64,000 nt of DNA, from contig OZ038458.1 in NCBI GenBank assembly GCA_964036195.1, positions 17,125,832-17,189,831 of the forward strand, given 5' to 3'. The notes under the pieces are model-generated. The model made no database searches. It was not told the origin of the DNA and was given only the letters and a program-made list of their open reading frames with translations. Within the stretch, counting starts at the first letter, position 1, and each line of letters opens with the position of its first letter. This DNA is from Sphaerolaimus hirsutus. Its lineage: Eukaryota > Nematoda > Chromadorea > Monhysterida > Sphaerolaimidae. Shown here in pieces: positions 45,101 to 60,100 of the stretch. The position numbers and the translations under genes were made by a program.

Positions 45101-48100
45101 ACTCAAATAAACTCAGCCCCTAATTTAGAAACTCCCATAAACTCAGCCCCTAATTTGGAAACTCCCTTAAAATCAGCCCCTAATTTGGAAACTCCCATTA
45201 ACTCAGCCCCTAATTTGGAAACTCCCATAAACTCAGTCCCTAATTTGGAAACTCCAGTAAACTCATTTTCAGGTTTATGGTAGTGTAGTGTGAACATGGT
45301 ATGAATATTTCAAAAAATCACTATCATCAATCCACAAATGCATCAATTCACAATTTTCAATTTTTTAGCCACAGGGGTTAGACTTAAAAGGTTATGGTAA
45401 TGTACAGTAGAAATGGAGTGCACATCTCAAATCACTGCAATAAAAACCCACAAACGCATCATTTCACAAATTGAAAGTTTTTGTGCCCAGGGGTTCATTA
45501 TCAGGGTTTTAGTAACATGGTGTCAAGATGGAGTGCATATTTGAAATTGCTACAATCAGAAACCCACAAACACATCATTTTATGATTTGAAAATTTTTGG
45601 TCCTGGGGGTTCATTTTCAGGGTTATGGTAATGTAGTGTCAAAATGAAGTGCATATTTCAAATCAAGGCAATCAAAAAGCCACAAATGCATCATTTCACA
45701 ATTTCTTATTTATTAGCCCCATGGGTTCAATTTAAGGCTTACAGTAATGTAGAGTTGAAATTGAGTCATTTCAAATCAGTGCAATTAGAAACCTGCAAAA
45801 TGCATCATTTCACAATTAGAAATTTTTGGGTCTAGGGGTTCAATTTCAGGGTTTTAGTAATGTAGTGTCAAAATGGAGTGCATATTTGAAATCGCTACAA
45901 TCAGAAACCCACAAATGCATCATTTTATGATTTGAAAGTTTTTGGCTTAGGGGGTTCATTTTTATGGTTATGGTAATGTAGTGTCAAAATGAAGTGCATA
46001 TTTCAAATGAGTGCAATCAGAAACCTGAAAATGAATGATTTCACAAATTGAAAGTTTTTGGCTCCAGAGGTTCATTTTCAGGGTTATGGTTATGTAGTTT
46101 TCAGGGTTATGTAGTGTCAAAATGGATTGCATATTTCAAATCAGTGCAATTAGAAACCCACATCAAATCATTTCACAATTTCTAATTTTTTAAGCCCTGG
46201 GCATATTTGAAATGGCTACACTCAGAAACCCACAAATCCATCATTTTATCGTTTGAAAGTTTTTGGCCCAGGGGGTTCATTTTTAGGGTTATGGTAATGT
46301 AGTGTCAAAATGAAGTGCATATTTCAAATGAGTGCAATCAGAAACCTGAAAATGAATGATTTCACAAATTGAAAGTTTTTGGCTCCAGAGGTTCATTTTC
46401 AGGGTTATGGTTATGTAGTTTCCAGGGTTATGTAGTGTCAAAAAGGATTGCATATTTCAAATCAGTGCAATTAGAAACCCACATCGAATCATTTCACAAT
46501 TTCTAATTTTTTAAGCCCTGGGCATATTTGAAATTGCTACACTCAGAAACCCACAAATCCATCATTTTATGGTTTGAAAGTTTTTGGCCCAGGGGGTTCA
46601 TTTTTAGGGTTATGGTAATGTAGTGTCAAAATGAAGTGCATATTTCAAATGAGTGCTATCAGAAACCCGAAAATGCATCATTTCTCAAATTGAAAGTATT
46701 TGGCCCCATGGGTTCATTTTTAGGGTTATGGTAATGTAGTGTCAAAATGGAGTGCATATATCAAATTGGTGCAATCATAGACCCAAATTTGAAATCAGTG
46801 CAATCAGAAACCCAAAAATGAATGATTTCACAAATTGAAAGTTTTGGGCTCCAGAGGTTCATTTTCAGGGTTATGGTTATGTAGTTTGCAGGGTTATGTA
46901 GTGTCAAAACGGAGTGCATATTTCAAATCAGTGCAATGCGAAACCCACATTGAATCATTTCACAATTTCTGATTTTTTAAGCCCTGGGCATATTTGAAAT
47001 CACTACACTCAGAAACCCACAAATCCATCATTTTATGATTTGAAAGTTTTTGGCCCAGGGGGTTCATTTTAGGGTTATGGTAATGTAGTGTCAAAATGAA
47101 GTGCATATTTCAAATCAGTGCAATCAGAAACCCGAAAATGCATCATTTCTCAAATTGAAAGTATTTAACCCCATGGGTCCATTTTGAGGGTTATGGTAAT
47201 GTAGTGTCAAAATGGAGTGCATATATCAAATCAGTGCAATCAGAAACCCAAATTTGAAATCAGTGCAATCAGAAACCCAAAAATGCATCATTTCACAAAT
47301 TGAAAGTTTTTGGCCCCAGTGGTTCATTTTCAGGGTTATGGTAATGTAGTGTCAAAATGAAGTGCATATTTCAAATGAGTGCAATCAGAAACCCGAAAAT
47401 GCATCATTTCTCAAATTGAAAGTATTTGGCCCCATGGGTTCATTTTTCGGGTTATGATAATGTAGTGTCAATGGAGTGCATATATCCATCAGTGCAATTA
47501 GAAACCCACAATGCATCATTTCACAATTTGAAAGTTTTGGCCCCATTTTGGGTTCAATTTCAGGGTTATCGTAATGTACTGTCAGAATGGAGTGCATATT
47601 TCTAATCATTGTAATCAGTAACCCACAAATGCATTATATCACAATTTATATTGTTTAGCCCCGGGGGCCTCACTTAAGGATTATGGTAATGTTATTGTTA
47701 ACTCCCATAAACTCAGCCCCTAATTTGGCAAACACCCATCAACTCAACTCCCATAAACTCAGCCTCTAATTTGTAAACTTGTGTCAACAGCCCCTTATCT
47801 TTAAACTTCTGTCAACTCAACCCTAATTTATTAACACCCATCAACTCAACCCTGAATTGTAAACTCAGCCCCTAAAAACTCAGGTCAACCCCCTATACAT
47901 GTGCAATTGCATTCTTGGGAAGCAACTTTGCCATCTACTAACCCTGTTTGTCAAGATTGTGGATCGTGTTTGTAAAGGGCATTTGTACTAATAAATAGTG
48001 ACTGCATTGTGTGCAAAAACACACACGAATCGGGCACAATGAGGCCTGTGATTGTGCCTCCTATCTTTTGCATTGAAGCATCCTTAGCGTGCAGTTCTCT

Positions 48101-51100
48101 CGAAATTGTATAGGTGTTGATGTTGAAAAAATGGCGCTCTGTTGTACAAAGAAGCACCTGGTAAATTTTTTTACGTGAAGTATAGAATGTCACATATTTT
48201 GTTCAATTTCGAATGTCCAGTAAAACGCAAATTAAAACTTTACCGAACACATTATATTTGGCGTGACACTTGCCAAATTTGACATTTGACAGGTTTCATT
48301 AGCGGTAAAACGAGCAAGCGCAAAGGCATCATTGTACCAGTAGCCAGGGAATAACATTCACGACAAAGAGAAAGAAAACCACGCAGAAATTTTTTCAAGT
48401 AACCCACTCGGCCAATCCAGCGCTCAATAACGCGATCGTCGTATTTGGGTAATTGGGCGGCTGTCGGGTCAAATTCAAACTCTGGATCCAATTCCAAATT
48501 GCCCGTTGGAACAGTTGGCTCATTTTTCACCGGACCTGTGCAATGTAGCGGGATAGACTTACTGATCGAAAAAATTAGCGTGCACTTTTTTTTAATACAA
48601 AATTTTACCTATTTTTCACGTAATCTGAAACTTTAAATAAAATTCTTCACTTCTCTAAGCGGAGTGAAGAATTTTATTGGTTTAGAAGTCTAGCAAGAGT
48701 GCAGAATTTGTACACACCATTTACTACCTAATTTACTTACTAAAAATCATAACAACCCCGCCCCCTTCTCAACGAGGGACTCAACTGATGCCAAAATACA
48801 ACCTTTAATCAAACCCGAACACACCCTGCTCATTATTTAGCGCACCACCCTCATTTTCCTCATCCTCTTCAGTACTGGCGTCAGGGTCTGTTCCGGAAGT
48901 AGTGGGTCGCTGTGCTTGTTTTTGTTTCGCCCCACCCCGAAATGCCAACCCACCGATGCCATCGAGCAGTTTGTTCAGGTCCTCTAGTTTTAGGTGAGAC
49001 AACTGAATGGGTGGGATGTAAGTTGCGGAAAGTTATGGTTCAAAATAAACCACAAATAGCAATTCGTATGTGAAATTACGCGTTTGCACAGAGAAAATTT
49101 CAAATGTCTAGTAAATAAGTATACTAGGCAGACATCACACTCCGTATGGAAATCTACCACAGTCCATCTGAATATTGAACCAAAAATTATAGTTAGTGGT
49201 CAATATATTTAGTTTTTACTATGGGACAATTAGGTAGTTACGAAATTATCACAACATTTTATTCATTAAATTATGGAAGGACTCTACGAAAACTTTGCGC
49301 TCCACCAGGTATACAGAAATGTTTGGCCTGTTTCGATATCCATATTTAACCCACCGAGGCTTTTTTCTCGTCAAATTTTCTTTTCGCGTCATGCACCAAC
49401 TCTACCAGACTCTGCACTTTTTGCTTGATCACATTCAACTGTTTCTTTTTCTCGACCAGCTCTGATCCCAAGTCGCCGTCGCTCTGATTGGTCAGTTGTT
49501 CCAATTCGTTCCGTTTTTGGAGAATTTCGTCCTGTTGTGGGCGGAGTCTATTTGGATTGCAGTGGTTTGTAGAACGTATAATTTATACATTACAATGAAA
49601 TAAAAATTCTGCAAGTTGCAACAATGCAATACAACTTCTCTATCGTGACCTAAACTTGATTTTAAACCCAAACAATAAAAATACTTGATTTAAAAAATAA
49701 AAAATCTGAATTAAGAAGTCCTATATGATATATCTAGAAGTGGAAACAAACGTTTTTTAACGACCCCATTTTTAAAAAAGGAAGGTTTTCTAAAAAGCTA
49801 CCACATGTGGAGATGGGTTCATCAGACAAGTGGCATTACAGCAATTGCGCGTTTGGCGCAGAATATAGCAAAATACCTAGCGCATAGTACAAAATTTTCT
49901 GGCTGCGGTTTGAAAAAGTTTAGATGCTTGCGTTTTTTAAATAAAAAACAGTTACAAAAAAATCCTGCCATCCCTAGACAGATCTATAAAAATGACACGC
50001 GATGCGATTAGGGATGGCCAAGGTTATTTTCAAAGGTTTTTTTTAAATAAAAAACGTTTTATTTATAAAAACCCGACCATCGAAACCGTTAAAAAAAACC
50101 TTGACCAATTTTTTTTGTACTAAGCACTAGGTATTTTGCAATTTTTTTGCGCGCAAGCGCGCAATTTCACATGCACATTACTTTTTGTGGTTGTTTTCAT
50201 TGGTTTTGTGGAATTTTTAGTGTAAAAGCTTCCATTTTTTCATGCTATTGTGCCATAATAAGCCGCGATATGTTGGTGTAGTATATAATATCCAGTCAAT
50301 GCAGGGACGTATCCAGGATTTTTGAGCGGGGGGGGCTGCTTGTTTACGGAGGCCGGCGAGGGGGGGGGGGCTCAGCCCCCCCCCCCTAAAATTTTAGCCA
50401 CATAGTGACGGAATGGCGGCATTGGCGTCGGCGTCAGCGCCATGGAATGCTGTATATGTATGTAAATAGACATACAAAACAGCAAAAAACACAATATTGA
50501 GTGTATTTATAACGATTTGTGGCCACATGGAGCAAATCCGACGATAATACCTTATCTCTGGTGAAGAATGCGCGCTTGCGCGCAAAATTTTTTACGCTGA
50601 CGTTGAAAAAGTCTCGTTTTCCGGTCACTTTTTGGTCTCGCCCCGGGAGGGGGGGGGGGCTGCAGCCCCCCCCCCGCCCCCTGGATACGGCCCTGAGTCA
50701 ATGTGCCTCCATATACTTGTACAGTGTGAAAAATCACTTCTAATGAATTTGCCTTGAAACCTTTGCCTTTGCCTTTGCTATTGAAACTTGATTGAAACAC
50801 TATTCCAAGGCCAACTTCATTTGAAGTCACAAACGTTCGACAAAAGCCGATATATGTAATAAGTCGACATAAAACGGATATTTTTGACAGAAATCAGCAC
50901 TTATAATGATATTCCATGGCTCCACAGCCATTATATGGCTAAATATAACACCACAAAGTAGTGTCACCTAGGGTTCAAACGATATATCGTATCGAATATC
51001 GGATATAGACCATTTTTTTATATCGAATATCGAAAATTTTGAAAACATATCGAATATCGATATCGAATATCGACCATTTTTCGATATATCGAACCTATAT

Positions 51101-54100
51101 TGTGTCCCCAAAAAAGTTATCATTTACATTTTGAGATATTTATGATTGATCTGATGTGCTTGATCTGATCTGAGAATTGTATTAGATGAGTAAGTACAGT
51201 ACTTTCAATGTCATTTTTGTTGGAGTGCTAAATTTGAAGCCAGAAAATGCTGATATTCTATTTCTTGCAACATGCCCTTAGCAATCAGGTTATCAGTATA
51301 AACTGTAATATCTACCAATTGTTATTTGTCTGATACACATTGATTCATCATGTTTTTTTCTACATGTTCTACTTTTGAGTGATGTAAACCTTGTTAAAAT
51401 CACTTGTACCATTCACATTTTACTAAAGAGATGATTAACCATGCGTGCAACCACATGAAAATACAATATTTCACTTGAAATATGCCTTGCTATACCAAAA
51501 GCAAATCGCAATATCAAATATCGAAAATATCGAATATCGACCATTTTTTAATATCGAATATCGATATCGAGGTTCCATATCGTATCGATATCGAATATCG
51601 AGTTTCAGAAAAAAATATCGAATATCGAATATCGATATCGAAAAGTCATATCGTTTGAACCCTAGTGTCACCTGTCTAATATACCTGTATGTTTTGACTG
51701 ATAACCATATCTGGGAGATTTTGAAAAAAAGGTTTAATTTTAAAATAAAACCGTTTTTTTAAAAACGGTTTAAAAAAACCCTGTCGTTGAACAAAAACCT
51801 TTTTCGGCCATCCCTAGATGCGATATTAATATTGTTCAATCATATTGGCAGCCAGCCAAAAAAAACGACATTACCAACATTCCGCTCAATTTCCTCTTTA
51901 AACACAGCAGAGACTTGAACTTTCAATTCTTCATATGCTTCCTTCAATTTCTCAATTTCTCGTTGATTTTCTTCAAGTTCAGCGTCGATTTCTTCAATGC
52001 GCTTGGACGAGGAACTTTCCTTGCGTTTAAATCGATCCAGCGTCGCATTCGATTTGACTATGCGGTCCTGAGATGGGGAAAATATTTGAAAATGATATTT
52101 TCGAGGGTCCATTGCGATTATTTGCGCCGATTTTCGGAAAAAATTATTAGAAAAATCAAGTGTAACTCGTCAAGTTTTCACATATAAACTGCGTTCGGAT
52201 CACGTCCGGCAGTCATTTTTCGCAGTCACTATTGACGCCGTATCTCTCGCTATGGTGTGAGTGTAGAGATGGAAGTTTAGGGTAATGTAGCCCACACCCC
52301 TCCCTACTATATACCAAAGCGGGGGGCGCCGGGGTCCCGCCTAAGTGTGGGTCGCCGCATATGCAAAAAAAATTCCAGCTTTTCTCTGTCCGCATCAAGT
52401 CCGGCACCCAGTGTATTACGACTACTTTGGGTGCCATAACTCCGGAAACGCGGGCATGATGAAACTGAAACTTGGGGTATAGCTGACAACGCCCCCCACT
52501 ACGGTACACTGAATGGTGGGCGCCAGCGACTCACGAAGTGTGTCGCTCGGCGCGATTTTCGTTCTTCCATTTATGTTTCCCAGCAGCTGAACATTTTGAG
52601 GATATTTACAGTGAACAACACGTTTCAGAAGTTTTACGATTCCACAATACCATGGCATACTGTGCAGTACAGTGAAATTTCCTGTTCAATACCGCTGAAT
52701 AATATTTATAACCACAACCCCCTACAGTCGCATACCACAAATTCACTTAAAATCGACTTTTTTTAGACACTTTTTAAGTTGGTTGAGGATGCCCTCTAGA
52801 GGAGGGTTTAAGGTAAAAAATTGTGTAAAAAGCATACCCAAAAAATGCCCCACTGAGGAATTTTAATGGGGGTTAATGTGATAACATCACCTATGACATC
52901 ATCACAGTACAAATTTGTACTGGAACGATGTCATAAGTGACGTCATAACATTCACCCCCAATCAAATTCCTTAGTGAGGCATTTTTGGGGTAAGGTCTTT
53001 TACGCAATCTGATACCTAAAACCCTCCCCTAGAGGGCATCCTAAACCAACTTTTTATGTGTCTAACATAAAATCAATTCAAAGAGAATTTTTAATATCCA
53101 ACTCTAGGGGGCTGCAGTTAATTTTACGTTCATATAAAAAAATTATACGCGGCAAGCGACACTTTTCGTGGGTCGTTGGCGCTCGCCCGACAGTGTAAGG
53201 GAGGGGGGGGGATCAGCTATATTCCCCCAAGTTGTACCTTTGTCATGCCCGCGTATCTGGTGTTACGACACCCAAAGTTGTCGAAATCCACTGGGTGCCG
53301 GACTTGACGCGGAAAGCGAAAACTGCAACAATTTTTTAAAATATACGGCGACCCACACTTAGCCGGGTCGCCGCTGCCCCCCAATTGGTATATAGTACAG
53401 GGGGATGACACCTATATTTCCCCAAAATTGCAGGTTTATAGGCCCCCCCTTGCGGGAGATCCGGCGTCAATTGCAAGTTTGTAAACTGACTGCCGGACTT
53501 GATCCGGACGCAGTTTTTTAGTAGAATTTGATGTCAGACTATGACCAAACGAACAAATGAATTGCGTATACTTTTACGCAATTTTTTTAAATTTTTTGTT
53601 AAATTCAATTAAATTATTTGAAAATTTCAAACGGAGCCTTTAAACTAGACAAAATGACAAACATTTGCATCCTTTTTCTCGGTTTGTATAGCCTTCAGCT
53701 TGTCCATCTCTTTGCCCAACAGTCGGTGTGTAATTTCATCAATTTTCGCTTTTTCTAAATCGACAGTTTTGCCTATTTTCTCAGCCCTCTCGCGCGCAGC
53801 CAACATCTCTGCGTTGAAAAGATGATAGTGTTATTATAGTCAATAGGGTTGGAAAAAAATAGATTTTTTTTAACGACCCCGATTTTTTTAAATAAAAATC
53901 GCTGGGGTCAAAATTAGTTCCATTTCTCTCGAAAATCGCCTATGAGGGTAATAAAAGAGATGTAAATTGATAGGCAGTGCACAGTTATTCTTTCTGTGGT
54001 AATATAAGTACCGTAGAGCTGTGGAAAAGCTAAAAAGTCAGTTATTTTGAAGTTAAAAATTAATAAAATTGTTTTATTTGCTGCATCTATAAAATTTCAT

Positions 54101-57100
54101 CGACCATTTGCAATTTTGTTTGCAGAAATTCCATCTTTTTGCTGAGAACACTATAAAAATCATTGTTGAAGTGAACATGGATGCATTTCCATTCATGTTT
54201 GATATGAAAACACATAGCAAAACAATGTATACTTCCCGCCAATGATTCACAGCCTTCCTTACAAGCTTAAAAGCACACAGAAATGGGTGCTACACCACCA
54301 AATTGCTTGTAAAAGCAATGAAAAAAGCAACTGGTGGATAGCAGCAACTGGCGCATGCGCGCAAAATTTTTGCATTTTACCTAGTGCATGAGTACCAAAT
54401 TTTTTCCCAGCGATTTTTTTTTATCGATCGGCGCAGGGGCTGCGAATTTTTTTTTAAATCGAAATAAAATTTTTTTTTAAATCGCTTGCCAACCCTACAC
54501 ATGAACACACAAATTCTAATCTAGGGATGGAAAAAAGCGCTTTTTTTGAACGGCCCCGCTTTTTTTTTTAAAAAGCGCTTTTTTTTAAAAAAACGCGCTT
54601 TTTTCGCTTTTTTTCAAAAAATGTCGAGACGTTCCCCAAAAAGCTCCAAAATATGGTTCTGTATCAATATATACAGGTATATCAGACAATTGGCAGCAAT
54701 TGTGATGATATATAGCCATAGAATGGCTGTGTAGTCATGGGACAACATGATAAGTGGTGATTTCTGCCAAAAAAAATCATTTTTTTGTTGACTCGGTATG
54801 TATAAAGATCGCTGTTTGTGAATGTTTTTGTGACTTCGAGTGAAGTTAGGCATGAAAAAGTGCTTATAAATAAGGCTATAAGAGAAGGCTAATACATTGA
54901 GACTAATGTTTCCCACTGTAGAAGTATGTGGGAGCACATTGGCTGAATATTCTATACTACACTAACATATCACAACTTATTATTACATGATAGCATGCAG
55001 GAATAGAAGCAATGACTATAAAAATGCCACAAAACCAATGAAAACAGCCACCAGTGGTAATTTGCATGTGAAATTTCGCGCTTGCCCACGAAAAAATAGC
55101 AAAATACCTAGTGCATAAGTACAAAATTTTTTGCCAGCGCTTTTTTTTAAGCGCTTCTAATTGGGACCCTAGCGCTTTTTTTTAAAAAAAGCGGCGTTTT
55201 TTTAAAAAAAAGCGCTTGAAAAAAAGCGCTTGCCATCCCTATTCTAATCATTGTGAAAATTCTTGTTTGACGGCCAGGCCGCCCCCCCCCCTCCCGGGCC
55301 AGACAGAAAAGTGGCACCGAGAATGGCACTTTTCTATAGCGATTTTGTAGGTTGTTTATAAAAAATTTGCGCGCAAGCGTGCATTCCGCGCCTCACAGTC
55401 TCTCTTTTTGTTATATACGTCGCAGAAGTAAAAATACCGCTTCAAATTAGTAAACGCGGTATCAATTTTCATACGTTTAGGTCTATATATTTTCTAATGT
55501 TGTAGGCATTGGCGTCACGGCGCGGCGCCTACGAATGGCGCCAGCGCCATAACTTCATTCCGATCCTTTAGGGGCCAAAGTTTAGGGGGGGCGCCCATCC
55601 CCGTTCGCCGGGCTCCGTATACAACCCCCCCCCCGCTCAAAAATCCTGGCTACGCCACTGTTCTGCACATTTTAGAAAAAAGGTTATAGTCCGGAGATAC
55701 ATACAAAAGATACATACATATAGAACTCCCATACAAAATGGGCGTTTCATTCCAAAAGTACGTCCGTGCATTTTCAAACGTTTCTAGAGCTTTGAGTTGA
55801 ATTCGAATATATCAATATGTCTGAAAATTCAGGTCGGGGTACTTTTCTACACGCGCTTTCCAATGGTGTAATTGGTTTTGTTCTAGATTCACCCATTCAG
55901 AAGTTATTTTACTTTGAATTACATATTGTCTGTATATTTCCTAAAAAATGGGATGAAAAATCTGGCCATAACTCCACATAAGACTGTACGGTCAAACAAG
56001 GTCAGTTTTAATTGAATCTGAGGCGCCGCCGGCAACAGAACTAAAATCATAATATTCTGGCACATAAAAAAGTTTTTTCTGCACATCACCTTAAGCACCG
56101 TCACCAGTGACTTTAACTCGTAAAAATGAATACATTGAAAAACATGAACCCCAAAGCCATCCAAAATCACCTTTCTCCCTCTCCTTAATAGTTTCCTCAA
56201 TCTGCTGAACCCTTTCAGGGTCAGCCTTCGCATCCGCGGCACGTTTTTCCTGGGCACCAAGGGATTTTTTGTGCGTTTCTATCATTTCCGCGGCCATTTT
56301 CGCTCCCTTTTCAGAGGCGGAAAGGTTATTGTGCAATTGACGAATTGCAGACTCATTTTTGGTCATTTTTTCTCTGAGGCTGCCAATTTTTTGCCGCAAT
56401 TCGTTCAGTTGTGCTTTTGACTGCTCAACTGCCGCATTGAGTATTTGCAACTGAAAAGATTTGGGTGCGGCGTTAGAATAGTAAAATTTACCTACCGTAC
56501 AGGTAAATATCGGTAAATGTGAAAATTACTAACCGTTCTAGAGCCAATTTTTACTGCAAGTAAATTATAGGTATATTTAGGGTTGGCCGATGTTTTTTTT
56601 TTTAAAAACATCGGCCGAAATTTTTAGTACTAAGCACTAGGTATTTTGCAAAATTTTTGCGCGCAAGCGCGCAATTTCACACACAAATTGACATTGGTGG
56701 TTGTTTTCATTGGTTTTGTTGCATTTTTAGTATCAAAACATCCATTTCTATGTGCTAACATGTGTGAATAAGCTGACATATGTTGCTGTAATATATAATA
56801 TTGAGGTAATATGCTTCCATGTACCTCCACAGGGTGTAACTTCACTCCCAAAGTAACAAGCTCCTTTTATAACCTTGTTTGATCACCATTCCGTGCCAAA
56901 CATTACCTGAAGTCACGAACATTCGACTATAAGGCGATATACGAACGATATGTCGACGAAAAATGGATATTTTTGACACAAATCACCACTTATAATGCTA
57001 TCCCATGGCTCCACAGCCATTATATGGTCATATTTAACATCACAGAGTATTGCCACTGTCTGATATACCTATATATGTTGACACTAGGTCATATCTGGGA

Positions 57101-60100
57101 GCTTTTAAAAAAAAACGTTTTTTTTCCAACCCTAGGTATATTAAATAAATTTATCGATAACTTAAATGTACAGCATCGGTAATTTACCGGGATTTCGTAC
57201 CGTCTGTCTCACTACGATTTTTCCAATCCATCGAATCAACCAATTTTTTCGCTGAGCGTTTTTATCACTACAAAAGAAAATTGTAAAGCGCCATGCAGAA
57301 AATGCGTAAACGCGCGTATTTTTTTAGCAAAAGTGTTCACTCCACCAGTCGCGGCTCATGAAGTGACAAATTTCGGACTGAAAGTTCTGATACCATTTTC
57401 TATATAACTTCACAAAAAGCGGCGAAGGCGTAGGGTTCAAACGGGATCCCGATCCCGGATCCCGTGAAATTCCGGGATTTAGCAGTCCCGATCCCGATCC
57501 CGAAAATTTTCAAATCCCGATCCCGATCCCGAGAAACGCCAAAGTCCGGGATCCCGATACCGGAAAAATTAATGGAAATTATAATAAGTCAAAAAATGAC
57601 GTTTTTGCATGCAAAAATGTGAACGCAAACCCACAGCGTCCATTTTATGCCAATTTTCTGGCATCCAACAGTGTTTTGAGACCTTTATGAACAACTGTGG
57701 ATGCCAGAACATTGTCCAAAATCTCTATTCCAAGACCCCAATACCGATCCCGAAAGAATGCCAATCCCGATCCCGATCCCGTGACCCCAATCCCGGCCAA
57801 TCCCGATCCCGAAATCTCAAAAAAACCAATCCCCATCCCGATCCCGAAAAGTCAATCCCGTTTGAACCCTACGGAGGCGTCCAACATGTTCGTACCGGGA
57901 TATACGAGTTTCCGGCAAATTTGAAAACATTGCCCTCAGGTATAGCAATTTCACGGTCATTCTCTAAGACTTTAAATAAACGCGAGAAACTTCCCTCAAT
58001 CACAAAAACCTTCAAAACACCAAAAAACAGACATTCTCCTCAGTAGCAATCTGGTCGCTTCTCCGCCGCTGCGCAGCCGCAGCGCCCCCTCGAGAATCGT
58101 TGATGGTGATGCGGCCGCGCTGCTCGCTGTTCCCGCCGCCGGTCATCGTGCCCGACGGGTCGACCACTTGGCCATCTGCCAAATGGGGTTGCAAGTTTGG
58201 AGTTTTTTGGTTGTAGCGAAATTTTCAGGGGAGTCGCTTTAGAGGAATGCAAATGTATTGATCACTGATGTGTCTTATTTATTTAGATATTTCGAGGAAT
58301 TTTGAGGTATTCAGTATGTTTTTTATTTGACTTATTCCAGTAAAATATTTTAAGTTAATTTAAGAGTTGAAGTTAACAGCGTAATTAAATTCCGGTTAGG
58401 GTTTAGTGATTGCAAAATAAATTGTTAGCACGGACTATATATAGAAAAATACTGTAAATACATTTACTATATCAGTATTCAGTTTCACTTCCAGCGTTTA
58501 CCGACACCGGCAAATACACACAGTGAGTGGCACCAGTAAATATTTACTCGCTTCCATAAATCGGTAAATTCACGCATTTACCGTCACTTTAAATCAAAAC
58601 AAAATCCTGTGGCCCCCACCAACTCAAAGTGACGACCCTGTGCCGGACACTGCCAAAGCCGATTCTTCTAGCCTGGGTCATATCGCTGGCTACGAGTGTA
58701 TCCCTCACTGACTGGTAGAACAGCGCTGAGAAACGGGGCTCTATTGGGGTAATCAAGTCGAATAGGAGTGGACAGTCTTCGGGGCTGCGTGGGGATGGCT
58801 GGATTGTGGCCCGCGTACTAGTACACCGTAGAAATTTTGGCAACTCGTAAATATGTTCACCAGAATGAATGATTTTTGACAACGTCGCCAATAGCGACAA
58901 TGGTTGACAGACACCTCATCACAGCAGAAGAAAAAACCATTTATTTTCCCCCATCATATAAATAACCTTTTCAAATTTTCTTGCAATTAACAAACAACTT
59001 GCAAATCCATGCGTTAAATAATAGTATTTAGTATCCATCCCCAAATTTAAGTATGGCAAGCAAATGTCAACTGGTCCCGATCCTAATTCAAAGCTTGCTA
59101 ACAAGCAGACGAACAACGTTCAAATTCGAAAGTGTTGAATCGTGTTGCAAATTTAAGCTGTACTGTAGTGTTGGAAAAATAGTTATTGCGGTAAGTGCAA
59201 TGCACAAGGCCGACATAAAGTAAATATATTCTGTATACAATAATACACAGGGTTACTCGTCAGCAAGCTTCTCGAATAGAAATCGAATTGAAATGGGATC
59301 GGAACCAGTTGACATTTGGTGTCGTTGTCAACTAGTGCGTGCAGGGCCTACCAACGGCTTTATACATATTTTTCAAATCTAAAAAAGCCACCAACGTGCG
59401 CCCTTTGCAACTCATGCGATTATCCACCCTCGCCTGGGGCCAATCTCTGTGCGTGACATCGAGCGCCTGAAAGCTAGCATATTGATTATTGTCGCACAAA
59501 ATTTTGATATATTGATTTGCGGCCCCGTTGTTCTCGATGACGATGTCGTCCAGAGTGGCCATGGTTGTGCTGGCGGCTACGTCGTACTGTGATTTTGGTG
59601 GTGAGATTTTACGTACCGGAAATTAACCGTACCGCAACGTTTACCTTCTTTTACGTCGAGTACATTTTGGACCTAATAATGAGTGGCTAGACTGGTTGGA
59701 ATAGGGTTGTAGGGTGTGTAGGGTTGGCAAAAAATAGATTTTTCTCAAACTACATGATTTTTTTTTAAATCTAAAATTATTTTAAAAATCAATTTTTAAA
59801 TTCAAAATTTGATTAAATACAAATTCAAATTAAATTTTTTCCATCCAAATCACCTCAGAGTTGTACAGATTAAATATCCAACTATACACAGTAATAGCCA
59901 GCCTATTGCATGTTTGCTGTGGCTACAAAGTATATGTAGACTAGAACCAAGGAAAATCACAAAGTGGGTTGTTTTCACGTTCTACATGTTGATAGTTAGG
60001 ATTTATCGAACCCCGCACGTGTCTCAATTTGTAAAACTCAATCTTTCAACTACCCTGAAAGCCGTAAACCCTAAAATCAACAGCCCCACTCACTTTTTCA

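Larger units (their letters stand above)
50009..51816. mobile_element. hAT-like MITE, TAGGGATGG ends, AAAAACGGTTTTTTTAAA words; outer shell of nest
   Basis: TAGGGATGGCCAAGG to TTCGGCCATCCCTA, flanked by GATGCGAT at 50001-50008 and 51817-51824 (exact). Contains two complete hAT-like elements (50302-50695 and 50969-51664). Lies in the SMC4 intron between exons 10 and 11. Confidence 0.93.
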
